From CAVSVP01 sp963731125 (lineage in GTDB: Bacteria > Pseudomonadota > Gammaproteobacteria > Competibacterales > Competibacteraceae): a stretch of 38,204 nucleotides of DNA. Location: the NCBI GenBank assembly GCA_963731125.1, contig CAVSVP010000012.1, forward strand, positions 1 through 38,204. The letters run 5' to 3'. Shown here in pieces: positions 17,537 through 26,011 of this stretch (position 1 is the first letter of the stretch; every line of letters starts with the position of its first letter). A model generated the notes under the pieces. That model saw nothing but the letters and a program-made list of their open reading frames with translations, had not been told where the DNA came from and ran no database searches. Both the position numbers and the translations under genes were made by a program.

Positions 17537-19180
17537 ATGGCTAACCAAACATCCGTCAACACAAAGCATGGGATCGAACTTCTCCATGACCCATCCCTCA
17601 ATAAATCCACTGCCTATACCGAAGCAGAGCGGCAAGCTTTGGGGTTGGTGGGGCTGGTTCCCGATGTGACTGAGCCAGAAGATCTGCAACTCCGCCGTAT
17701 TCTGGTACAGCTAGGCCATAAAACCACCGATCTTGATCGCTACATCTATCTGGTGAATCTGCTTGATCACGACGAAACCCTGTTTTACCGGACAATTATG
17801 TCCGATCCGGCACGGTTTCTGCCCATTGTTTATGACCCGACGATTGGAGAAGCCTGTCTCAAGTTTGGACACATATTCCGAGGGCCGCGAGGGATGTATT
17901 TATCCATTACTCGCCGCGGTCATGTGAAAGACGTTCTGCGCAACTGGCCGGTTAAAGATGTGCGGTTCATCTGCGTCACGGATGGGGGGCGTATTCTTGG
18001 GCTGGGGGATCTCGGTGCCAACGGTATGGGCATTCCTATCGGAAAGCTGCAACTCTATACGGCGGCAGCCGGGGTGCCGCCTCAAGTTCTTCTGCCGATG
18101 TATTTGGATGCAGGCACGAATAATGAGACTTACCTCAACGATCCCCTCTACTTGGGACTGCGCCAACCCCGCCCTTCCACCGCAGATCTTGTTTCCTTTG
18201 TGGATGAATTTGTGGAGGCTGTCCAGGAAGTTTTCCCCCGCTGCTGCATTCACTTTGAAGACTGGACGGGGGTTGATGCCGTACATTTATTGCAGCGCTA
18301 TCGGGATAAGGTTTGTTGCTATAACGATGACGTACAAGGAACGGCCGGCATTGCGGTGGCCGGTCTGGTTAATGCCATGAAGATTACCGGCGGTCAGTTT
18401 CGAGATCAGCGCATCTTGTTCCTGGGGGCGGGTTCTGCGGGGATCGGCATCGCCAACTTAATCGCTTCGACAATGGTGCAGGAAGGTCTGTCCCTGCAGG
18501 AAGCACAGTCGCGCATCTGGTTATACGACGTCAAGGGATTGCTGGAGTCGACTCGTACCGATTTGGTAGACTTTCAACAGCCCTACGCTCATTCCCATTC
18601 CCCGATCAATGATTTTGTGGCGGCGATTAAGTCTATCAAGCCGACGGCGATTGTCGGTGTCAGCACCGTTGGCAGAGCGTTCACGCAGCAGGTCGTGGAG
18701 GCGATGGCTCAAGTTAACGAGCGCCCCATCATCTTCGCCCTTTCCAACCCCACCGATCACGCAGAATGTACGGCTGAACAAGCGTACCAATGGTCTAAAG
18801 GCAGAGCCCTCTACGCGGCAGGTGTTCAGTTTTCACCTGTTCAATATGAGGGGCAAACTTTCCTGCCAGGTCAGGCTAATAACTTCTATATCTTCCCCGC
18901 CGTTGGCATGGCTGTCTATGCGACGCAAGCCAGGCGTGTTACCGATGAGATGTTTATCGAAGCGGCACGCGCCGTCGCAGATTTAGTCACGCCCGAACAG
19001 CTCAAACAGGGGCTGCTTTATCCCCTACAATCGAACATCCTCGAAACCGAGCTTAAAACCGCTGTCCGAGTTGCTAAATTAGTGTTTGCCAGCGATTTGG
19101 CACGAGTTGAACGTCCAGATGACATTGAGGCGTTTGTCCGTCGCCACGTCTACAAGCCGAAGTATCAGGCGCTCACATAA
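17537..19180 (+). CDS. maeA: NAD-dependent malic enzyme
   Basis: A 547-residue malic enzyme of the large SfcA/MaeA type. It oxidatively decarboxylates malate to pyruvate and CO2 with reduction of NAD. Visible motifs are FLPIVYDPTIGEAC (catalytic tyrosine about 99), VTDGGRILGLGDLGANGMGIPIGK (catalytic lysine about 170), HFEDW (metal ligands E241 and D242), YNDDVQGTA (metal aspartate) and the dinucleotide-binding GAGSAGIGIA at 297-306. The length is typical and the frame intact. IS1634 sits 47 bp upstream of the ATG and may have separated the gene from a promoter shared with fumC; an IS-borne promoter is possible but not visible. Confidence 0.95.
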   Translation: MANQTSVNTKHGIELLHDPSLNKSTAYTEAERQALGLVGLVPDVTEPEDLQLRRILVQLGHKTTDLDRYIYLVNLLDHDETLFYRTIMSDPARFLPIVYDPTIGEACLKFGHIFRGPRGMYLSITRRGHVKDVLRNWPVKDVRFICVTDGGRILGLGDLGANGMGIPIGKLQLYTAAAGVPPQVLLPMYLDAGTNNETYLNDPLYLGLRQPRPSTADLVSFVDEFVEAVQEVFPRCCIHFEDWTGVDAVHLLQRYRDKVCCYNDDVQGTAGIAVAGLVNAMKITGGQFRDQRILFLGAGSAGIGIANLIASTMVQEGLSLQEAQSRIWLYDVKGLLESTRTDLVDFQQPYAHSHSPINDFVAAIKSIKPTAIVGVSTVGRAFTQQVVEAMAQVNERPIIFALSNPTDHAECTAEQAYQWSKGRALYAAGVQFSPVQYEGQTFLPGQANNFYIFPAVGMAVYATQARRVTDEMFIEAARAVADLVTPEQLKQGLLYPLQSNILETELKTAVRVAKLVFASDLARVERPDDIEAFVRRHVYKPKYQALT

Positions 19181-19227
19181 AATAAGGTAAAAGATAAACA
19201 AGAGGCTACTCTAAGTAATCAATCACA

Positions 19228-20310
19228 AGTATTTTAACATTTTATGAGAATGCGATCTGGTATTCAGTGCCGATGTTTCTCAGGATCTTAAAGAGCTCTT
19301 CTCTGAGACTGGAAAAGGATTCGTAGGCCGAGAAGGGCAACCATTCATATTTGATCTTGCGCCACAAGATTTCGATCAAATTTAATTCCGGTGAATACGG
19401 GGCGAGGAATTCTAGCTGCAGACCGGTAGCGTGCCAGCGTTCCCGGTTTGCCGCAACCGCTTCGCTGGTATGGAGCGAGGCATTATCGAGTACCACGACG
19501 GTGGGTTTTTCTCGGGTCTTGGCAAACGCATCAAAGCAGGCGATCACGACCGCGGTATCGATGGTGCCCTCAAAGACATAGGACTGAACTTCACTCGTCC
19601 GATCCATAAACCCGAGCACATGGAGCCGCTGGCTGTGGGACGCGGGTAACTCGATCGTCTCGCCGCGGGGTTGCCACGCGTAAGCCATCGCCGGGACGAG
19701 GGTAAAGCCGGACTCATCAAAATAATACCGCTCAATCGCCCCGCTCGCCTCGCGCTCAATCAACTCGGCAAGCCGTTCCACCGAAGCGGCAAACGCCTGG
19801 GGATCGCGCTTGTCTTTAAGCGATTGTCGCACCCGCTTCCACACCCGCCCGGCCCGTCTGCACAACCGTTTAATCGTCGTCATACTGACCTGCTGCCCGC
19901 AGCGCTTCTCTAACGCCGCCAGCACCCGCTTGATGGAGCGTGGCTCCGCTTCGAGCCACGCCAGCACCGGCGCTTCTTCCGCGGCGCTGAGTTTGCGCGG
20001 CCGACCACTGCGCGCTTGATCCAGTAACCCCACTAACCCCTGACGCGCCCACGCTTTCAGCCAACTGGAAACCGTCTGCCGACACACCCCATAGATCGCC
20101 GCGATCGCTTGAACCCGATAACCCGACGCACTCAGCAAAATCGCATGGGCGTGCATCCGTGTCCAATGAAACGGGTGGTGTTGGTGCATCTCTTGTAGCG
20201 TCACCTTCTCGGGCTCGCTCAGGGGGGTTACCAATAGCATAAGTCGCCTATCACAAATGGGGCTCTAGAATAGAATAAGGTTACCTCATTTTTACTTTTG
20301 TTAAAATACT
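19228..20310 (-). mobile_element. IS630-family element (about 1083 bp)
   Basis: The ends AGTATTTTAACA and TGTTAAAATACT form perfect 12-bp inverted repeats around a transposase gene. The right flank begins with TA, the usual IS630 target dinucleotide; the left flank reads CA, so one target copy appears mutated or the boundary is slightly off. It lies downstream of the malic enzyme gene. Confidence 0.85.
19242..20240 (-). CDS. IS630 family transposase
   Basis: A 332-residue single-frame transposase. Helix-turn-helix segments occur at about 38-70 (YRVQAIAAIYGVCRQTVSSWLKAW) and 95-130. The DDE core reads YYFDESGF (D175), VVLDNASLH (D252) and SPELNLIEILWRKIK (E290). The frame is intact and fills the element. 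The ATG is about 70 bp inside the right inverted repeat. Confidence 0.95.
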   Translation of the reverse strand: MLLVTPLSEPEKVTLQEMHQHHPFHWTRMHAHAILLSASGYRVQAIAAIYGVCRQTVSSWLKAWARQGLVGLLDQARSGRPRKLSAAEEAPVLAWLEAEPRSIKRVLAALEKRCGQQVSMTTIKRLCRRAGRVWKRVRQSLKDKRDPQAFAASVERLAELIEREASGAIERYYFDESGFTLVPAMAYAWQPRGETIELPASHSQRLHVLGFMDRTSEVQSYVFEGTIDTAVVIACFDAFAKTREKPTVVVLDNASLHTSEAVAANRERWHATGLQLEFLAPYSPELNLIEILWRKIKYEWLPFSAYESFSSLREELFKILRNIGTEYQIAFS

Positions 20311-20437
20311 TATGGCCGACTACTTAAAACAGTCGAATTAACCACTCGCTAAGGAAACAGTGAAAAGAACTCACGTGTTTCCACACGTGGGCCGCAGTTA
20401 AATCACTGTCACTCACAAACAACCTAGAGGAGGAGCC

Positions 20438-21637
20438 ATGAAAATTAGCCACCAGGCATTTCGCTTTTCACCTGTTTGGACCAAGTTGATTTGCCTGTCG
20501 GTATTTTGGATTCTGCTGGCATCGAGTAGTCCTGCAACGGCGGATCGACCAGAATTTGACCACTATCCAGACCCCGTTAAACCCGGCTTTGTCAATCCGC
20601 CTGAAGAGTTCAGCAAGCATGGATACCTGGACACCGAACTTGTTGCAGAGAAAAAGGAGATGACTGTCGCCGGGCGCAAAGTTCTCACGCGGGTCTATAA
20701 TGGGATGTACATCCCGCCGACACTGCGGGTTCTCCCCGGTGATACGCTCAACCTGCTGCTCGTGAATAAACTAGAGGATCCACGTACTGAGTCGACGAAT
20801 CTTCATACTCACGGCTGGAATGTTTCGCCCAAACTCGGTCAAGACAATATCTTCATGCAGATCGCGCCGGGCCACGCTTTCGATTATAGTATCTTCGTCC
20901 CGGACAACCACCCGCAGGGACTCTTCTGGTATCACCCCCACGCACACAAACCGCAACTGAATCCCAATGCACCAACCAAGGGAAACACCGAATTCCAAAT
21001 ATTCAGCGGAATGTCAGGAGGGCTCGTCGTTGACGGAATCCTCGATCCATTCCCCCAATTGTACCGTATCGAAGAGCGCTTCCTGTTTCTCAAGGACATA
21101 CAAATCACCGACGACGGAATGATACCGAATCCGATCGACAGTAATGCCGGGACCACGCGTATGGTAAACGGCGAGGTCAACCCGCTGATGACCATCCGGC
21201 CAAATGAGCTTCAATTCTGGCGCGTCGGGAATATCGGGACCGATATCTACTACAAGCTGAAACTGGACGGGCACAAGATGTATCAGTTGGCGCGTGACGG
21301 AAATAGACAGAATCGTCTCAAAGTGCAAGATGAGATTCTGCTACCGCCCAGTGCCCGCGTGGAGTTCTTTGTACGGGGCGGCAAAACAGGTGTCTACATG
21401 CTACGTACGCTGGCAATGACCACAGGACCGGCCGGAGACCAATACCCGGAAGCCACTCTTGCCACGCTTCAGGTCACCGGTCGACCGGCAAAAAGGGTCC
21501 CGCTCCCCCGGAAACGCCAGTTTCCACCAGTCGAGGATTTCCGCAAAGCCCTTCCTGTACCGGCCGATAAACGTAGAGACTTCGTGTTTTCGGAGAGCGC
21601 AGACGGCAACACCTTCTTCGGGGTTTCCGTGCAGTAG
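20438..21637 (+). CDS. Multicopper oxidase, truncated (third cupredoxin domain missing)
   Basis: This 399-residue exported protein has a signal sequence (LICLSVFWILLASSSPATA) and two cupredoxin domains. The N-terminal copper-ligand motifs NLHTHGW (H123, H125) and WYHPHAH (H166, H168, H170) are intact. Three-domain multicopper oxidases normally continue for another 100-150 residues with the H-P-x-H-x-H and H-C-H motifs that hold the type 1 copper and complete the trinuclear cluster. Here the frame ends at ADGNTFFGVSVQ. I see no continuation in any frame downstream. It is therefore probably inactive, unless it forms an unusual two-domain enzyme. The start has AGGAGG just upstream of the ATG. 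Confidence 0.82.
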   Translation: MKISHQAFRFSPVWTKLICLSVFWILLASSSPATADRPEFDHYPDPVKPGFVNPPEEFSKHGYLDTELVAEKKEMTVAGRKVLTRVYNGMYIPPTLRVLPGDTLNLLLVNKLEDPRTESTNLHTHGWNVSPKLGQDNIFMQIAPGHAFDYSIFVPDNHPQGLFWYHPHAHKPQLNPNAPTKGNTEFQIFSGMSGGLVVDGILDPFPQLYRIEERFLFLKDIQITDDGMIPNPIDSNAGTTRMVNGEVNPLMTIRPNELQFWRVGNIGTDIYYKLKLDGHKMYQLARDGNRQNRLKVQDEILLPPSARVEFFVRGGKTGVYMLRTLAMTTGPAGDQYPEATLATLQVTGRPAKRVPLPRKRQFPPVEDFRKALPVPADKRRDFVFSESADGNTFFGVSVQ

Positions 21638-22011
21638 CTACAAAAACTAACGCTAAGGAAATTCCTATAAATCAATTACTTAAAAACACGATTTCGGTAT
21701 TTTCTTAAATTAATCAACGAGTTGTTGTGATTTATCGCGTAATATCCTTCTCGTCGCTTCTCCAAACTTCGCTTAAAATAGCCTATTTCGGCAAAGCTTA
21801 CAGATTTAAGATCAATAAAAACAAATCCTTGACAGTAGTAAAACAAGAAAGCCCAACGCGTATTTTCGGCAAAGTTTTCAGAGGATATGAGGTCTACTGT
21901 TACCCTAGAAATCCATAGCTCTTGGTTGATGACAAAAACAAGCACATCATAAAAAATATGTTAAACAGACAGTTAAAGAGTTGCTCTTCTACCTGTTGCC
22001 CCAAATGACAG
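21638..22011. other. AT-rich spacer after the truncated oxidase
   Basis: This stretch is much more AT-rich than its neighbours. ORFs of 60-90 codons exist on both strands but resemble no family and have no good ribosome binding sites. I see no RNA gene and no missing oxidase domain here. Confidence 0.5.
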
Positions 22012-22149
22012 CTACCCTATATTTGGGCCATAAAGCGTGCCGAGTGCCTCGACGACACCGAGGTAAACATTGCCTTTCGAAAAGGCGGCTCGGGCAACGC
22101 GTGCCGTTTCTTCAGGAACGGGGTAGCTCGGCTTCGGTTTCAGCGACAT
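22012..22149 (-). pseudogene. IS1182-family transposase, N-terminal remnant
   Basis: A 45-residue frame reads MSLKPKPSYPVPEETARVA followed by RAAFSKGNVYL and ALGTLYG. This is the characteristic beginning of IS1182-family transposases, which normally exceed 450 residues. GGGAGG lies seven bases upstream of the ATG. The frame stops at a TAG and the rest of the transposase is not present. It is a decayed IS stub. Confidence 0.75.
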
Positions 22150-22463
22150 GACCATCCTCCCAATTCAAGGGTTAGCGCTGCGACAGTACCATATCGTGGG
22201 TCACTTATCGAATTGACAGTAAGCTACTAATTATTATAGAATTTTTTAATTCACCACCAGTGTCAACGTTGGTTTTAACTCTATTATGAGGCAAACCCTC
22301 TGTCGTCATGTCGGAGCTCACGGCGAGTTACGACCGGATGGCGCCAAGTTTTTGGCAGCCCGACAACAGGCCAAATCGGTTTGAGCCTATAGCTTCTCAG
22401 CCAGTACCTGAGAGCAGATGGGTAAGTAGCGCCCTGGGTAATTTCACCCCAAAAACCCGCGGG
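22150..22463. other. Spacer without recognisable genes
   Basis: Apart from the 21-bp repeat at 22256-22276 (one mismatch from 1192-1212), nothing is recognised on either strand. Confidence 0.5.
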
Positions 22464-23169
22464 CTAGTGCTCCACCAAGTGTGTGGGCAATATTGGTGTT
22501 GCACCCTTCTGTGAACAAACGAACGCAGCCACCTGGTTCGCAAACAAATTCACCTTGTTCAGTGGCCAGCCTCTTAGCAATCCCATACATAGCGCTGCTG
22601 TAAACGAATCTCCTGCGCCTACTGAGTCCACCACGAGCGCTTCGCGCCCCTGCGCATCGTCCACATCGGCATCCCCTACAAGCAGGCTACCGTCAGGACC
22701 GCGTGTATAGGCCACTAGCTCAAGCCCAAAAAGCTCACGCAAACCGTTTAGCTGAGCCATCACGTCGCCATGCAACCCGAAGTAGCCCGCCAAGGTGGGT
22801 AGCTCCTCGTCGCTAAGCTTCAGGATAGAGGCGAGCCGTAGCGAGGCTTCGATCTGTTCTTTAGAAAAGAACGGTTGCCGCAGATTCACGTCGAAAATCT
22901 TCAAAGCTTTCTCGTTCATGTGCTGCACGAATGAACGGATGGTTTCGCGCGATACCGCCGAGCGCTGCGACAACGATCCGAAACAAACGGCATCGAGTGT
23001 TCTGGCCAGCGCCTTGAGCCCATCTGTGAGCGGTATGTGATCCCAGGCTACAGGTTCGAGGATCTGATAGGAAGGTTTGCCTCTCTCATCCAGCGAAACC
23101 TGAATCGTTCCGGTCGGAAACTCATCACTTGTCAGCACATAGCTGGTATCCACGCCCATATGCTGCAAT

Positions 23170-24649
23170 GGGCGCATCTAAGAGTTGGGGGAGGACAAGT
23201 TGGGTAGCATGACAAGAGATGATACCCTTGTTGGAGGTGAGGCCAACCAGAGGGCAAGCCCTTGTCATGCTTAAGCGATATTTTAGGTGATTATGATCGG
23301 CAGTGGCAAGAGCCGCTGGCGCGGTTGCGGGAAGCGCCGAGCCTGGCGCTGATGATGTTAGCGGCGTGGGTGGTGGTGCGGGGGGTAGCGCTACGGTTAC
23401 TCGAAGAGAGCTTAGCGGTTCGCGCCCAGCAGGCGCAGCGGTGGCCGGTGTGTGGGGGTTGTGGGCGACGGCGGCAGAGCAAAGGCTGGCGGGAGCGGAG
23501 GCTGGACACGCTATGTGGGACGATCCGCTGGCGACGGCGGGTGGGACGCTGTCCGCAGGGTTGCGCGGGGTCCCCGGTGGCGCCGTTGGATCAGGCGCTG
23601 GGGTTGTTAGCGCACCAGCGCAAGGGAACGGAAGTGCAGTGGTTGGGCTGTTTGTTGGCGGTGTTTGTGCCCTATGCGACGGCCAGTGGCTTACTGCAGC
23701 AGCTGACGGGAGTGGCGGTAGCGCCGGGGACGTTATGGTGGTGGGTCCAGGCGGCGGGGCAGCGGGTGATGACCCAGTTAGAAGCGGAGTTAGCCGCGCT
23801 GGCGGCGGGGGTGTTGCCGGTAGCCGAGCCGGTCGCGGCGGAGCTGGAGGCACTGCCGCTGGTGGTGGGGGCGGACGGGGTGATGGTGCCGTTTCGGGCG
23901 TATCCGGGTACGCCGAAGGGGAAAACCCGCTGGCGGGAGATCAAGGTAGCGGTGCTGGCGCGGTTGGGCGTGCGGCTGACTGGTCAGGGCAAGCGGGTGA
24001 CGCGTCTCTGCCAACGCCGGCTGGTGGCGGTGTTAGGGACGATCGACGCGCTAACGCCGCGGTTGTGGCTGGAAGCGGTGCGCCAACAGGTCGGCGCGGC
24101 ACGGCAGGTGGTCTGGGTGTCGGATGGGGGTCGGGGGTTTTGGCGCGTGTTCCAGAGCTGCTTTCAGGCCCTCGGCGCGATCGGCATTCTCGACTTCTAC
24201 CACGCTGCCCAAAACCGCTATCAAGGCGTTAGCGCCTGGCTAGGGCTAGATGGACCGACCGATGCCGGCCAGCGGTGGTTTGCCACGCTCCGACATCGGC
24301 TGCGCCATGGCCAAGAGCAAGCCGTGCTGGCGGCCTTGGCCGCGCTAGTCGAAACCCAGTCACTGCCGGCGTCTGCCCAGAAAACCTTGACCAACGTGTA
24401 CCACTATTTAAAAACCCATGAAGCGCATCTTCATTATGACCCGTTCAAAGCCGCCGGCTTGCCCATTGGCAGTGGCTTAGTGGAAAGTGCCTGCAAATGG
24501 CTTATTCAGCAGCGGTTCAAGGGGGTGGGGATGCGCTGGAGCGAGCCCGGTTTTAATCATCTGCTTCATCTTCGATTGGCCTGGGTAAACCAACGATTCG
24601 ATCACTGGTTCCTAGACTTGACACCCTCCCCCAACTAAGAGATGTGCCC
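23170..24649 (+). mobile_element. ISKra4-family element (1480 bp) inside the sugar kinase gene
   Basis: Inverted repeats of about 25 bp (outer GGGC-x-CATCT, inner AGTTGGGGGAGG) bound the element. They are flanked by a perfect 9-bp direct repeat, tgctgcaat (23161-23169 and 24650-24658). The intact duplication indicates a recent insertion without later rearrangement. Confidence 0.93.
23262..24638 (+). CDS. ISKra4 family transposase
   Basis: A 458-residue frame. The N-terminal Cys motifs (VCGGCG, then CPQGC) form a probable zinc ribbon. The core has VGADGVMVPFR (first aspartate), VSDGGRGFW and ILDFYHAAQ (second aspartate). It ends with the family hallmark PIGSGLVESACKWLIQQRFKGVGMRW (catalytic glutamate). 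No ATG is available in frame near the start; TTG at 23262 has AGAGGG seven bases upstream and is the likely initiator. The frame is intact. Confidence 0.92.
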   Translation: MSCLSDILGDYDRQWQEPLARLREAPSLALMMLAAWVVVRGVALRLLEESLAVRAQQAQRWPVCGGCGRRRQSKGWRERRLDTLCGTIRWRRRVGRCPQGCAGSPVAPLDQALGLLAHQRKGTEVQWLGCLLAVFVPYATASGLLQQLTGVAVAPGTLWWWVQAAGQRVMTQLEAELAALAAGVLPVAEPVAAELEALPLVVGADGVMVPFRAYPGTPKGKTRWREIKVAVLARLGVRLTGQGKRVTRLCQRRLVAVLGTIDALTPRLWLEAVRQQVGAARQVVWVSDGGRGFWRVFQSCFQALGAIGILDFYHAAQNRYQGVSAWLGLDGPTDAGQRWFATLRHRLRHGQEQAVLAALAALVETQSLPASAQKTLTNVYHYLKTHEAHLHYDPFKAAGLPIGSGLVESACKWLIQQRFKGVGMRWSEPGFNHLLHLRLAWVNQRFDHWFLDLTPSPN

Positions 24650-24992
24650 TGCTGCAATTCTTCGCGAATCTCCAGTCCCAGATTGTCTGTACCCACGCAA
24701 CTGACTGGATATGCCTGGGCGCCGAGGCGACGGCAATGACACGAAAAATTGGTCGGTGCACCACCGGGGCGTTTGTGGCTTGGAAATACATCCCAAAGCA
24801 GCTCACCGATTCCAGCCACTGTGAATTGCTGGTTCATGTTGCTCTCCTCGTTACACGCCGTATCCTTGGACATCTACGCTTTGGAAAACTAATTGGGCTA
24901 CGGACGGCCAGACTGGCCCGCCGTTAAGCCCACCAAAAGACGTGTTGTAGGGTTCAATGTGCCACCCCACCTAACACCGATCGCCGGAAACA

Positions 24993-26000
24993 TCAGTCGC
25001 CCCAGCAGTTGCGCACCCCGTACGCAACATTCTTGGCCTCTACGCCCGGCGCTGGATCACCGGTGATGAGTTCCACGCCGGTGTTGAGATAGCCCGAAGG
25101 GGGCTCGCCACCCTGGGCGGCCTTGGCAAGCGCGAGGACACCTTCCCGCGCCATGTTTTCCGGGAACTGCATGGCCGTCGCGTCGATGTCACCGGGGCGC
25201 ACGGCGTTCTTGATCGCCTGACAGCCGCCGTCGATCGATACCAGAATGGTCTTTCTCAGATTCACCTTCGCGGCCTTGAGGGCGGCGAGCGCACCGAGCG
25301 CGGCCGGCTCGTTGACGGTGTAGACCACATTGACATCCGGGTGCTTGGCAAGGATTTCGGCCATCCGCGCCTCGCCCAGCTCCCGATTACCCTCGGTATC
25401 GGCCATTGCCACCAGCGCGGGGTCGGTTTGTTCGATGCCGAAGCCGGCGAGGAACCCCTTATGCCGCGCCTCACCGGAGCTGATACCGGGCGCAAGGTCA
25501 AGCATCGCAATCTTTGGCTTTAGTCCCAACTCGGCAGCCTTAGCCGCTGCGTACTCACCAACGAGTCGTCCGGCGGCCTCGTTGTCGGTGGCATAGTAAG
25601 CGTCCACTGCATCCACTGGCTCGACGGGGGTGTCCACAGCGATCACAACGACGCCCTTGTTCCGGGCCGCCTCAATGGCTGGTACCAGTGCAGTGGAGTT
25701 GGTCGGTGCGATGAGTATGCCCTGTGCACCCTCGGCGACCATGTCTTGCAGGGCAGTCTGCTGACTAGCGAAATCGACATCGCTGCTGCCGGTCGCCGTG
25801 AGCAGGTTTACTGCCTTGTCCTCGGCGGTGTCCTCAGCCACCTCACGCAGGGTCACCCAATAAGGGTTTGCCTCCTGCTTGGTGATGAGGCCGATTGTCA
25901 CCTTCTTTTCACCGTCAGAACATGCCACGAGAGCAACCACTATGCCGACCGTAAGCAGAGAGACTAGCCGCTGCCACCGGTTTGTTTCAGTACTTGTCAT
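24993..26000 (-). CDS. Periplasmic sugar-binding lipoprotein (ABC-type, FrcB/RbsB-like)
   Basis: A 335-residue protein with a lipoprotein signal (LLTVGIVVALVAC, cysteine 27) and a type I periplasmic binding protein fold: VTIGLITKQEANPYWVTLREVAEDTA, DMVAEGAQGILIAPTNSTALVPAI, VVVIAVDTPVEP, then a typical hinge and C-lobe (ILVSIDGGCQAIKNAVRPGDIDATAMQFPENMA). It resembles fructose/ribose binding components of ABC importers. The ATG at 26000 has GAGGAG seven bases upstream; the longer frame to 26594 merely reads into the permease gene. It lies 11 bp after the permease stop, so it is translationally close to it. No ABC ATPase or membrane subunit is encoded nearby. Confidence 0.9.
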   Translation of the reverse strand: MTSTETNRWQRLVSLLTVGIVVALVACSDGEKKVTIGLITKQEANPYWVTLREVAEDTAEDKAVNLLTATGSSDVDFASQQTALQDMVAEGAQGILIAPTNSTALVPAIEAARNKGVVVIAVDTPVEPVDAVDAYYATDNEAAGRLVGEYAAAKAAELGLKPKIAMLDLAPGISSGEARHKGFLAGFGIEQTDPALVAMADTEGNRELGEARMAEILAKHPDVNVVYTVNEPAALGALAALKAAKVNLRKTILVSIDGGCQAIKNAVRPGDIDATAMQFPENMAREGVLALAKAAQGGEPPSGYLNTGVELITGDPAPGVEAKNVAYGVRNCWGD

Positions 26001-26011
26001 GACGTTTCTCC

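Larger units (their letters stand above)
22464..24837 (-). pseudogene. PfkB-family sugar kinase (fructokinase-like), split by ISKra4
   Basis: The N-terminal piece (24650-24837) reads MNQQFTVAGIGELLWDVFP, GGAPTNFSCHCRRLGA, then GLEIREELQ. The C-terminal piece (22464-23169) continues HMGVDTSYVLTSDEFPTGTIQV and ends with the PfkB signature DSVGAGDSFTAAL, whose GAGD carries the catalytic aspartate. Removing the IS with one 9-bp target duplicate gives a continuous frame reading EELQHMGVDTSYV, about 300 residues, the normal family length. Such kinases phosphorylate fructose or related sugars with ATP. GAGGAG six bases upstream fixes the ATG at 24837. It is the last gene of an operon with a sugar-binding lipoprotein and a permease. 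As assembled, no functional kinase can be made. Confidence 0.9.

Noticed and set aside
15721..17544. 607-codon open frame antisense to the IS1634 transposase
   Set aside because: It mirrors the transposase in the opposite strand, has Gln/Arg-rich composition typical of GC-rich shadows, and matches no family.
21676..21945. 89-codon minus-strand frame in the AT-rich spacer
   Set aside because: No homology, no ribosome binding site, and an overlapping open frame on the other strand; likely chance in AT-rich DNA.
23303..24232. 309-codon glycine-rich frame overlapping the ISKra4 transposase
   Set aside because: Same-strand shadow in another frame of a GC-rich gene; the transposase frame carries the conserved motifs.
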